NCBI RefSeq assembly: GCF_038051945.1
Contig: NZ_CP150302.1
Coordinates: 6,882,001-6,946,000, forward strand
Length of the DNA: 64,000 nucleotides
Source of the DNA: Paenibacillus sp. FSL H3-0469
GTDB taxonomy: Bacteria; Bacillota; Bacilli; Paenibacillales; Paenibacillaceae
Direction of reading: 5' to 3'
How positions within the stretch are numbered: position 1 is the first letter of the stretch; each line of letters begins with the position of its first letter. A program made the translations under genes and the position numbers. The notes beneath the pieces are model-generated. The model had not been told where the DNA came from and ran no database searches. It saw nothing but the letters and a program-made list of their open reading frames with translations. Shown here one piece after another: positions 41,858 to 49,922 of this stretch.

Positions 41858-42862
41858 TTTGGCGAAGGGGAGACTATCTAAATTTCATTTTTTGTTCAAA
41901 GTAAGCGTCAAATACCTCTCCCCTTCAAATAGCTCAAGGTCCAATCAATTAAAATATTGGCCCTCTAAAAGAAACTTGAAGACCTCCGGACTACCGTCCC
42001 TGCAGTTTATCTTTCTCTGTCCACACCTCCAGTTTTCTCGCCAAACTCCTCCCTATATATGGCGGTTTCGTCCTAATCAAAGTTATCTCCGTCTTCGATC
42101 CCGACCTGCTGCGCGACTTGGTTCGTGTCATGGAGTCCCCGTGCTTAGCCTCCGTCCTGTCCCTCAGGTCTATCTCGCCTGCGGGGCACGAATTTAACTA
42201 AGTGGCTTTTTGGCTCTACTACCGCCGCTGGTGCAGGGAGCCTTAGCTTGGCCGAAAGCGCCTATGCGCATGTGATTTCCCGGCGGGAACTATGCTGGCT
42301 GCTTGATGGTCTTTCACTACAGCAAAGATAGTCACATCTTTAAATAAATGTCGAGCACTAGCGTTGCATTAACCCTGACATGAGTTTTGTTTATTATCGG
42401 ATTTTTAACAGTGATTTTACAAACTTTTTCTCAAAAGCTAAAAATGGAAGGGAAATAGATATAGGACAATCATCGTTAATTTAAACCATGTGTACATTCA
42501 AATAATTTTTTGGTCGGCCGGAGTTTTCCTGCATTTGATTTTGAAACTTTCGGCTTCTGCTTGGCTCCAAGCAGTTTTACTTTGGATGGCCTTCGCGGAT
42601 GTAACAACTCTTGTTTCAAGCATGCCGCAGTAAATAGAGATAGACCCGTATCATCTTAAGTAAGTGCCAAGGCGATTTTGCGAGCTATAGAGGCGTAAGG
42701 GATATTGATACTAAGAGATATTGATACTAAGAGATATTGATACAAAAAAATGAATGTGGCTCTAAAATCCATACTTTTTCAGAACATTCTTCACACGTTC
42801 AACTTGCCTTCCTGGGATATGATCATACGGTAGACATATTCTTTAGAGGAGGTAGGACATCA
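41858..42862. other. One-kilobase interval between the toxin locus and the transfer operon
   Basis: No gene is firmly supported. GAAGGGGAG (41862-41870) can pair with CTCCCCTTC (41918-41926). From about 41990 to 42330 the base composition changes sharply to C-rich on the plus strand, flanked by AT-rich DNA. On its minus strand a frame of about 70 codons without a start reads PAGEIDLRDRTEAKHGDSMT and ends at 41991. It may be a relic of another repeat or gene. The tandem repeat at 42701 and the promoter for the transfer operon lie at the right end. Confidence 0.45.
42701..42748 (+). repeat. Three 16-bp tandem repeats upstream of the transfer operon
   Basis: GATATTGATACTAAGA occurs at 42701-42716 and 42717-42732, with a partial third copy (GATATTGATAC) at 42733. 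It lies about 115 bases before the first gene of the transfer operon and could be a binding site for an activator. Confidence 0.75.
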
Positions 42863-43843
42863 TTGCATATTGTACTTGTTGGCGTAAAGCCAGAAATCAG
42901 TGATCCCCATTTTAAATTTCATGTATGCAGTACATTTGAGGAAGTTAAAGAGAGTGCCTTGATCTTGATGCCACAATACGTCCTGATCCATGAGAAGGAG
43001 GCCCGTAACCTCTTACCGTTAGCAGAGGAGATCCCCGTAAAGTTTGTCGTGATTATTGAGACTTCCAGCCTATCAACGACAGCAATACGAAGTTGGACGG
43101 CGCTAGGTGCCTCGGATGTATGGCTGGGCAGTAGTTGGCAAGAGAAGCTGCTTGAAGCTCATATTCAGGTAGAGGCGAAACCTCAACAGATTGAGCTGCC
43201 TGAAATGAACTTCAGTCGAACAGGGGAAAGAATCGTTATCGCGGTAGGCAGTGTGTATGAAGGGGCCGGCAGCACGCATACAGCGCTGCTCATTGCCCAC
43301 TATTTGGCCCGGTATGCAAAGACCAAAGTAGCGGTGTGGGAAGGCGGGAATCATCCATGTTTCTCTTTCCTGGAGTATATCAAAGAAGGCGATTTCTCGG
43401 ATCATCCCCGTTATGAAATAAATAATGTGGCTCTCTATAAGGCAGAGGTATCCGAGTACTGGATCGGAGCGCTTATGAGCGACTACCGCTATACGGTGCT
43501 GGACTTAGGGAGTTTACAGAGCAGCAAGCAGGCTGAAATATTTGTACAAGCCAGCGTACCGGTCCTGATCGGTTCCGGCAGTGAATGGCGGGTGAAGGAG
43601 CTGATCTCCTTTTGCCGGGAACATAGCCGGGTACCGCAGGAATACTGGCGGATTGCCTTGCCGCTGGCAAACGAACCGAATCGGGAGATGGTGGCGGGAT
43701 GCTTAAGCGGCAGGCCCGTTTTTGCCGTTCCGAATCATCCAGATCCGTTTCATCCCCAGGCGAATACCGATGAGTTGCTGGAAGGCCTCTTATCTCCGAT
43801 TTTGCAAAAGCAGAAAAAGCGGGGGTTTGGTCGTTTTTTCTAA
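42863..43843 (+). CDS. TadZ/CpaE-like pilus localisation protein
   Basis: About 326 aa from TTG at 42863 with GAGGAGG 10 bases upstream; the frame is open earlier, but the receiver-like fold begins here (HIVLVGVKPEISDPHFKF). Residues about 1-100 resemble the atypical receiver domain of TadZ/CpaE, including LILMPQYVLIHEKEAR. The P-loop ATPase part starts at about 125 (IVIAVGSVYEGAGSTHTALL). The deviant Walker A lacks the usual lysine (GAGSTHT). The C-terminal half keeps the MinD/ParA layout (VAVWEGGN, then YTVLDLGS). Such proteins position Tad pili at the cell pole. As first gene of the locus it may direct assembly of the transfer machine. Confidence 0.7.
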   Translation: MHIVLVGVKPEISDPHFKFHVCSTFEEVKESALILMPQYVLIHEKEARNLLPLAEEIPVKFVVIIETSSLSTTAIRSWTALGASDVWLGSSWQEKLLEAHIQVEAKPQQIELPEMNFSRTGERIVIAVGSVYEGAGSTHTALLIAHYLARYAKTKVAVWEGGNHPCFSFLEYIKEGDFSDHPRYEINNVALYKAEVSEYWIGALMSDYRYTVLDLGSLQSSKQAEIFVQASVPVLIGSGSEWRVKELISFCREHSRVPQEYWRIALPLANEPNREMVAGCLSGRPVFAVPNHPDPFHPQANTDELLEGLLSPILQKQKKRGFGRFF

Positions 43844-43932
43844 CGGAAACTCAATTTAATCATTACAAGACCTGAACTGCTTCAAGCTTTGAAGCGGTAT
43901 TTTGTGCTGTCCGGAAAGGGGGTGAAATCAAA

Positions 43933-44652
43933 ATGAATCGACAAGGACATATAGGAATGGCGATTCTGGCTGGTTCCGCAGTGCTCTATGTTTCTCCAGA
44001 AATATCCATCCTACCTGCTGTCGGATTGATTGCCGCTGCTGGGATTGGCGGGCTGCTGCCGGATTTGGATCATAAGACCAGCACGGTCAGTAATAAGCTC
44101 CAGTTCTCGGCAAGGACGCGAAAGAAACTGAAAGGATTGTCCGCCCTATCGTTGGGAATGGGAATCTTGTGGTTTGTCCTGCAGCAGCCAATGCTTTGGC
44201 TATGGGCAGCGGTAGGCCTGATCCTTGCCCTAGCCTCTCGGCTACGCATGCTCCTCCTAAGCGGTCTTGGACTGCTGCTGCTTGCAGGATATGAACTATA
44301 TACCCTGCATTGGCTCACGCTGTTTGCCGGTGTTGCTTTGCTGGTGATACCTTTTGTTAAGCATCGCGGGATTATTCATAGTCCGGAGTTCGCCGGTGCT
44401 TTGAGCCTTGGCGTAGTCTCTTTTACCGCGACTCAGCCGGTTCTCCTCCAGGCGCTGGGTTTAGGCTTGTTGGCAGGATGGTGGTCGCATTTGGCCGGGG
44501 ATGCGGTAACGGTGGAGGGCATTCGGTCCGTGCTGATCCCCCGGATGAAGGTGGCACTGAATCTGCTGCGAAACGGTGGGGCAGCAGAGCGGTGGATCGC
44601 AAGAAGCTGCTGGCTCTGTAGTATCGCAATTTGGCTGATTATATTCTATTAA
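43933..44652 (+). CDS. YdjM-type membrane metal-dependent hydrolase
   Basis: 239 aa from ATG at 43933 with AAAGGGGGTG upstream. The family signature is present: RQGHIGMAILAG, GGLLPDLDHKTS and KHRGIIHSPEF, giving the His, Asp-x-Asp-His and His-Arg-x-x-His-Ser metal ligands of LexA-regulated YdjM/YfhO-type proteins. At least six membrane helices surround them. Family members are thought to hydrolyse membrane lipids or related bonds; the precise substrate is not known. Its presence inside the transfer operon suggests a role in membrane remodelling during transfer. A 7-bp hairpin at 43879-43895 lies just before it. Confidence 0.85.
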   Translation: MNRQGHIGMAILAGSAVLYVSPEISILPAVGLIAAAGIGGLLPDLDHKTSTVSNKLQFSARTRKKLKGLSALSLGMGILWFVLQQPMLWLWAAVGLILALASRLRMLLLSGLGLLLLAGYELYTLHWLTLFAGVALLVIPFVKHRGIIHSPEFAGALSLGVVSFTATQPVLLQALGLGLLAGWWSHLAGDAVTVEGIRSVLIPRMKVALNLLRNGGAAERWIARSCWLCSIAIWLIIFY

Positions 44653-44672
44653 TAGTAGAAGGGAAGAATAAT

Positions 44673-45113
44673 ATGAAAATTAGGAAGACAGGGACCCTCA
44701 TCATGATGGTCCTATTTAGCATGTTTATGTTACCGATGCTGGCCTACGCCGATGACAATCCAATTACCAAAATCAAAGAAAAAATGAAATTCAACTGGAA
44801 AGTACTCGATGGATTGGATTTTGTATTTACGCCGATTGGACTCGTAATATCCTTACTGACAATAGCCACACTAGTATTTGTTATCATTAAAGTCATCATC
44901 AAACTGGTCAAGATCAGTACCGGTAAGGGGACCATTAAGGATAAGTGGTTTTGGATTGAAGCAGGTCTGCTTGTATTTATTGTATTCCTCTTCATCAGCG
45001 GAGCGTTCTTCAGCTTCCTGGAAAATATCTATAACTGGACTTCTAAGCAAGATATCGGAGGCACAACAACAACGTTCATCCAGATGGTGGATCAGTACCG
45101 TAACTGGTCCTAG
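44673..45113 (+). CDS. Small VirB2/TrbC-like membrane protein
   Basis: 146 aa. ATG at 44673 with AAGGGAAG upstream is preferred over a start inside the preceding gene. It has a signal peptide (GTLIMMVLFSMFMLPMLAYA) followed by two long helices (about residues 45-75 and 90-120, PIGLVISLLTIATLVFVIIK and FIVFLFISGAFF). This size and layout fit the pilin-like or core membrane subunit of Gram-positive type IV secretion systems. The gene starts a tightly packed set with 45121 and 45426. Family identity is inferred from layout and context. Confidence 0.5.
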   Translation: MKIRKTGTLIMMVLFSMFMLPMLAYADDNPITKIKEKMKFNWKVLDGLDFVFTPIGLVISLLTIATLVFVIIKVIIKLVKISTGKGTIKDKWFWIEAGLLVFIVFLFISGAFFSFLENIYNWTSKQDIGGTTTTFIQMVDQYRNWS

Positions 45114-45120
45114 TGGATAA

Positions 45121-45444
45121 ATGATGAAAGACAACGACTATATCTCGAAAATGAAAAAAATGTACACTGTTGACCCAGGAGTGGTAGATGATTTGAACTG
45201 GTTCTTGGTTCTGGCCGGAGCAGCAGGGACGATACTCTGTGTATTAGCCTTAGCCTATTGGCTGATCCGATTTTTTGGGTTCCTGTTTTCGGTTAGCCGA
45301 GGAGCAAGAAGCTTGAAAGACCCAAAGTTCTGGAAGCGGATGGCGTTGGCGCTCGGCCTGATACTGTTATTCATGACCGGCTCGGTATTTACCCTGCTGT
45401 CACAGTTTTACGATTACATGGCGATTTGGGGGTGGGGAGGTTGA
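45121..45444 (+). CDS. Small two-helix membrane protein, VirB3-like in position
   Basis: 107 aa from ATG at 45121 (ATG at 45124 also possible), with AGTGGA nearby. Two helices (WFLVLAGAAGTILCVLALAY, and MALALGLILLFMTGSVF) with a basic loop between. Its 3' end overlaps the next gene by 19 bases. Two-helix proteins at this position commonly join the inner-membrane part of conjugation channels. Confidence 0.5.
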   Translation: MMKDNDYISKMKKMYTVDPGVVDDLNWFLVLAGAAGTILCVLALAYWLIRFFGFLFSVSRGARSLKDPKFWKRMALALGLILLFMTGSVFTLLSQFYDYMAIWGWGG

Positions 45445-47849
45445 GACAACGATTTCGGGTGTTGGCAGTTCTACTGATACTTTTGCTTGGTTTCACGAGC
45501 AATCTAATGACGATACCGGTTCAAGCATCACCAAGCCAAGCCATTGCTATAAAACAAGCAGATGTGAAAATCGCTTCTGCATTGCCCAACCCGACCACTG
45601 TACCGTCAAACACAGAAGTACCTGCTGAGCGGGAAACAAGCTGGTACATTCCCGGCTGGGTCGATGATATGATTCAGAAAGTCGATGAGATGATTCAATC
45701 GTTCAAGGATCTCATGTCCGGCAAGCTGATCAAAGATGCGATTGAAGGGCTTGTTGTTCTGCTGGTGGACGAGCTCATGTCCCCACTCTATGATGCCTTT
45801 GCCCAAAGCTACTTGTTCACGCCACAAATTGCGGAAATCGCAATGGTGCAGTCAGGCTGGTCACTGTTTATGATCATTGGTCTGGTGCTGTTGTTTATCG
45901 GGATTTCGTGGTTAACCTTTAAAATTATCCAAGGCAAAAAGGATCTGGGCAGTTTGCTCAAGGTCTTTTTAGTTTGTTTTGTCGCTACGTATTTCTCACT
46001 CACGGCGCTCAACATTGCCAATGTCGGCATCAACTGGATCGCCAGTAAGATGTTTGAGGGAATCATCGGCACGAGCGGCATTGCCTATGAAGGCTTAGAG
46101 GGACAGCAGATTCTGAAAGCGATGATAGTCGGTGCCGATGGAATTACAGATGCTGCGTATGCCGCCCAAACCCTCGGTGAGTTGACCGTGTCTACCAGCG
46201 GCGGGATTTTTAATCTGCTCAGTTATTTGTTCCTGGTCGTATTGCCCCTTTATGTGGTTGCTGTACTCAAGACGCTGGTGCTCATCTTTATGGCCATCCT
46301 GGTCAATATGTGGATTACCCAATCGGCTTATACCGGGAAAATGGAGACACTGCTCGGATTTGCCAATCTCTATCTGCGGACGCTACTGGTCGGCCTGATC
46401 TGCGGTTTGCATTGGGCGATTTTTGTGAAAATGCAGACGGATTACGGCGAGGGAGAAGGGTTTTGTGCGGCGTTAGGCATACCGCCCATCATTTTTGCGA
46501 TTCTCAGTGCGCTCGCTTTACTCGTGTTCTTCTTCTTTTTCTGGCTGAAGCCCCTGATGAGAGCCGTGCAGCATCCGGTGACACTGAACGGAGCACAGGT
46601 ACTTGATTCCGTGGGGAAATGGGGAGAACGGACGTCAACATCTCTGGATTCCATGGGCAAGCGGATGGGCTCGGAAGGCGTACAGAAGAAGGCACTGAGC
46701 ATGCAGGAAGCCAGTAAGCGGATGCAGCAAGCAGCAGATCGGATACGTACCCAGCGCAGCGTAGGCAAGGACAAATTGGCTTCCTCGCTCAGTGGCGGGT
46801 TATCGGAATCAGTGCAGGGCATCGCCTATCATGAGCCGGAAGATTGGCTTCAAGAGGGTGGTCAGATCCATGTGGATGCTCTGCAAGAACTGGAATTTGG
46901 AGAGTCAGAAATCAAATCTTCGGCGCTGAATATATCAGAGGTACTGGGAGACGAAGGGTTCCGCAGTGTTTCCTTATTAAAAGCGCCTGTGGCCCAGCGT
47001 AAACTGCTGACAGAGAAGCTAAGTACCCTGAAGAAGGAATACCAGGAAGATGTGCAGTGGGATGAGCGCACCGGTGAATTGATTCTGGCCGGGCCGACCC
47101 TAGATATGCTACCGCAACTGGAGCGGGAAGGATTCGATGTCAGTGCGGTACGTGAGGGGATGTACAAGGATGGAGCGTTCGTGGATCTGAATGGTACAGC
47201 ACAGATATCACTACTCACCGACTCCAAGGAGGCCGAACACGCAGCAGAACAGATTAAAGAAGCCTTACCCCTCTATACGCAGGCGAAGTTGCCTCAAGGT
47301 AAGGCTGCATCGGCCTACCACGCGCTGCAGGAACGTGCTGATGAATATCCATGGGCCAAAGATCTGCTGCTGGAGCAGGATGTGTTATGGTTGCCGGATG
47401 ATCACCTGGAAGAGGCTACGGAAGTGCTTGAGGGTATGCTGGCCCAGACGACTCGGAAGATCCGGGTGAACTTCCCGCGTCACTCCCGGTTTGCGGCCAG
47501 CATGATCGCGGATTGGGAACGTTCCGGTACAGTAGAGGAGCTGGCAGAAGTGCTGGAGCTGGCTAAAGATGAATCCCATGCCTATATTCCCGAAGAACAT
47601 TACAGTGAATTTCATAAGAAATATGAGAGCTACCGGAAAGACCGCATACCTTACTGGCGTGCAAAAGATGGTGCGGTCTATGTCATTAAAGACCGTGTGC
47701 CGGTTAACTATGGACAACCGCCGCTGGATGGTCTGGATATGGGCAGTTTTGAACAACTGCAGAAAGAAATGTTACATCGTCATGAGCGGCAGCGGAGCAA
47801 GGAAACTCAGCAGGCGAGCACGGTGAATGCCAAAGGGCAGGTGAAATAA
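45426..47849 (+). CDS. TrbL/VirB6-like polytopic channel protein
   Basis: About 807 aa. A signal sequence (VLAVLLILLLGFTSN) is followed by an extracellular stretch and six or so membrane helices between about residues 135 and 380 (LFMIIGLVLLFIGISWLTFK, LLKVFLVCFVATYFSLTALN, LPLYVVAVLKTLVLIFMA, IIFAILSALALLVFFFFFW). This matches TrbL/VirB6 proteins, which form the inner-membrane channel for DNA in type IV secretion. The C-terminal 420 residues are hydrophilic, helical and probably cytoplasmic. The start is uncertain: TTG at 45426 or GTG at 45432, both overlapping the previous gene. The C-terminal extension is longer than usual for the family. Confidence 0.7.
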   Translation: MGVGRLRQRFRVLAVLLILLLGFTSNLMTIPVQASPSQAIAIKQADVKIASALPNPTTVPSNTEVPAERETSWYIPGWVDDMIQKVDEMIQSFKDLMSGKLIKDAIEGLVVLLVDELMSPLYDAFAQSYLFTPQIAEIAMVQSGWSLFMIIGLVLLFIGISWLTFKIIQGKKDLGSLLKVFLVCFVATYFSLTALNIANVGINWIASKMFEGIIGTSGIAYEGLEGQQILKAMIVGADGITDAAYAAQTLGELTVSTSGGIFNLLSYLFLVVLPLYVVAVLKTLVLIFMAILVNMWITQSAYTGKMETLLGFANLYLRTLLVGLICGLHWAIFVKMQTDYGEGEGFCAALGIPPIIFAILSALALLVFFFFFWLKPLMRAVQHPVTLNGAQVLDSVGKWGERTSTSLDSMGKRMGSEGVQKKALSMQEASKRMQQAADRIRTQRSVGKDKLASSLSGGLSESVQGIAYHEPEDWLQEGGQIHVDALQELEFGESEIKSSALNISEVLGDEGFRSVSLLKAPVAQRKLLTEKLSTLKKEYQEDVQWDERTGELILAGPTLDMLPQLEREGFDVSAVREGMYKDGAFVDLNGTAQISLLTDSKEAEHAAEQIKEALPLYTQAKLPQGKAASAYHALQERADEYPWAKDLLLEQDVLWLPDDHLEEATEVLEGMLAQTTRKIRVNFPRHSRFAASMIADWERSGTVEELAEVLELAKDESHAYIPEEHYSEFHKKYESYRKDRIPYWRAKDGAVYVIKDRVPVNYGQPPLDGLDMGSFEQLQKEMLHRHERQRSKETQQASTVNAKGQVK

Positions 47850-49922
47850 ATGGATCAGGAACAGCAGGAACGGGAAGAGGAGCTACTGCGCGCAAGCTTT
47901 ATGGGCGATATCCGTGAGGATGTAGAGTTTCTAGGATTATCGCTAAGAGATATTGGCTGGATCGTAGGAACCACGCTTGTAATTGGGGGAGTCCCTTTTA
48001 TACTCCCCTTCCCGGTATTGTTCAAAATGATTTGGATTGTGACGATCTTCATGGGCAGTACACTGGGACAATGGCTCAAATGGCCGTATCGTCTGAAGCG
48101 CTACATGCATGATGCACAGCAAAAGAAGGAAGGAGCCGGGGAAGACCTTGGTTCCTTCCTTGGCGTGGAGGAAGATGGCTGGCTCTACCGCAGCGGGAAA
48201 ACCTTGCATGTAGTGTCTTCGTTATCGGCATCCCCGTGGAAAACGGCGGAGTATGCACAGAAACGGATGCGGATCGGCGGCTTTGAACAGTTTCTGCGTG
48301 CCATGGTGCAGGAAGGCTTCTCGGCACAAATCTCAGCGGAGCAGATCCCGGATGTTCGCCTGGAGCTGTGGAATCAGAAACGAAACCATCCGGCAAAGAG
48401 TCCAGGCATCCAGGCGATGAAGCTGAACCGAATCGAGATGTGGGAGCGACTGGCCAGAGACGGAAATGCGCTGCGCAGTGAATATACGCTGACCCTCACG
48501 ACCTCGGAATCGAAAATCAAGCTCAGGGAACGGGCAGATGAACCGGCAGAGCTGAATCCGGAAGCGCTGAAACGTTTCCGGCTGCTGAGTGAGCTGCAGG
48601 AGAAAAAGGATCGTGTGCTCCATACGCTCACTTCGCAGGGTGGGCATAGCACATCGCTATTATCCGGATTTTCGTTGCCGGAGATTGTGGGACGCTGGTG
48701 GGACCGGACGGCATGGGAGGCTTGGAAGATGAATGGAGACTCATGGGCTGAATCCAGCCCATATGAAGTGTCCGAAAACTCGGACCCGTTAAATGAGCAG
48801 GAGACAGAGCAGAATGTACTGGAAGCGCAAGGCCAAGAACCTGATGAGAAGCGTTCGCTATTCAGTCCATCGCTAGTCAAGTTCATTCAGGACGATCCAC
48901 CTGTAGAAGACCACGTGGAGAATGAAGCCATGCCAGACATTCAAGAGGAAAAGGTCCCCGCACCATTGGTGATCGAGGATGTGGTCACAGGGTCGTCCTG
49001 GCGTAGCGCGCTGCAGTTTGGGAAATGGCCTTTAGCCCGATGGCTGCGAAGCGGTAAACAGGGAATCTCCTTTCTTCGAACAACCTGGAGTACAAGGCTT
49101 CTCCCTTGGCTTGGCAGGGTGATACGGAATTGCCGTGCGGGCTGGAAGAATATTCGTGCTCGAAAGGTTGAACCTCCAGCAACTACGTTAGAGTACACGC
49201 CGGATAAGTTAACCGAAGAAGAAATTCTGCCGCCAAAGCTTCCAACACCCGGAGCCAATCAACTTCAAGGAATTGTACTGCTGACCTCTCCTACACCCAG
49301 CGGCAAGTCTTTTCTGGCTGCGAATCTCGGAGTGGCGGCAAGTCTATCCGGTATTACCGTAAGCATCGTAGATCTATCGCCGGATCAGGGGACCCGGACG
49401 GTACTGAATCCACTGCAGCAACCTTCGGAACTAGAAGCCTGGGATACTTGGTCCGGGAAAGCAGCAGACTGGCTGCTGTTTACCCCTACACGTTATCCCG
49501 CCTTGCAGGAAGTGGAGCAGCTGCTTCAGCGCCGGGCAGCGGAAGACAGACTGGTCATTGCCGAGATTCCCTGGAACTACCCTGAACGAGAGGCGCTACA
49601 GCAGCGATATCGTTCCATCGCAGTGCTGGATTGTGATTACCACTATTGGCTGCGCTTCACTCAAGCAGCCCCGCGCTGGGAAGGGGAATTCTGGCTGAAC
49701 CAAAGTACCCCGGATATGGCTCCACGGATGGCCTCCCTGCTTAAGGAGCAGTATCAGCAGACCTATACGGCGGTTTATCCGTTCATTCCATCTGCAGCCT
49801 ACAGTTTGTATCAGGGCCGGCCACTGGCGCTTGATCCGGAGAAACGTAGCTTACTGAACATACACGGAAATAGAGAGGAGACCAATCATGAGCCTGCTCA
49901 GACATACGAAGCGGTTAGTTAA
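47850..49922 (+). CDS. Fusion of a PrgI/VirB3-like membrane domain with a MinD-like P-loop domain
   Basis: 690 aa from ATG at 47850, directly after the previous stop. The N-terminus (about 1-95) has two helices (IGWIVGTTLVIGGVPFILPF and LFKMIWIVTIFMGSTL), as in PrgI/TcpE-type proteins. Residues about 105-215 (EEDGWLYRSGKTLHVVSSLS, then IGGFEQFLRAMVQEGF) resemble the N-terminal part of VirB4/TraC. A long variable linker follows (about 290-470). The C-terminal 200 residues are MinD/ParA-like with PSGKS at about 483-487 (Walker A), then SIVDLSPDQ. The combination is unusual. It overlaps virB4 by 35 bases, so the two proteins are coupled. Confidence 0.6.
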   Translation: MDQEQQEREEELLRASFMGDIREDVEFLGLSLRDIGWIVGTTLVIGGVPFILPFPVLFKMIWIVTIFMGSTLGQWLKWPYRLKRYMHDAQQKKEGAGEDLGSFLGVEEDGWLYRSGKTLHVVSSLSASPWKTAEYAQKRMRIGGFEQFLRAMVQEGFSAQISAEQIPDVRLELWNQKRNHPAKSPGIQAMKLNRIEMWERLARDGNALRSEYTLTLTTSESKIKLRERADEPAELNPEALKRFRLLSELQEKKDRVLHTLTSQGGHSTSLLSGFSLPEIVGRWWDRTAWEAWKMNGDSWAESSPYEVSENSDPLNEQETEQNVLEAQGQEPDEKRSLFSPSLVKFIQDDPPVEDHVENEAMPDIQEEKVPAPLVIEDVVTGSSWRSALQFGKWPLARWLRSGKQGISFLRTTWSTRLLPWLGRVIRNCRAGWKNIRARKVEPPATTLEYTPDKLTEEEILPPKLPTPGANQLQGIVLLTSPTPSGKSFLAANLGVAASLSGITVSIVDLSPDQGTRTVLNPLQQPSELEAWDTWSGKAADWLLFTPTRYPALQEVEQLLQRRAAEDRLVIAEIPWNYPEREALQQRYRSIAVLDCDYHYWLRFTQAAPRWEGEFWLNQSTPDMAPRMASLLKEQYQQTYTAVYPFIPSAAYSLYQGRPLALDPEKRSLLNIHGNREETNHEPAQTYEAVS

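Noticed and set aside
41820..42197. Plus-strand frame of 125 codons after the immunity gene
   Set aside because: No proper start, composition changes in its middle, and residues are Ser/Arg/Pro-rich as in a random C-rich frame.
46310..46606. Extra plus-strand frame inside the VirB6-like gene
   Set aside because: Overlaps a strong membrane-protein frame and lacks a ribosome site.
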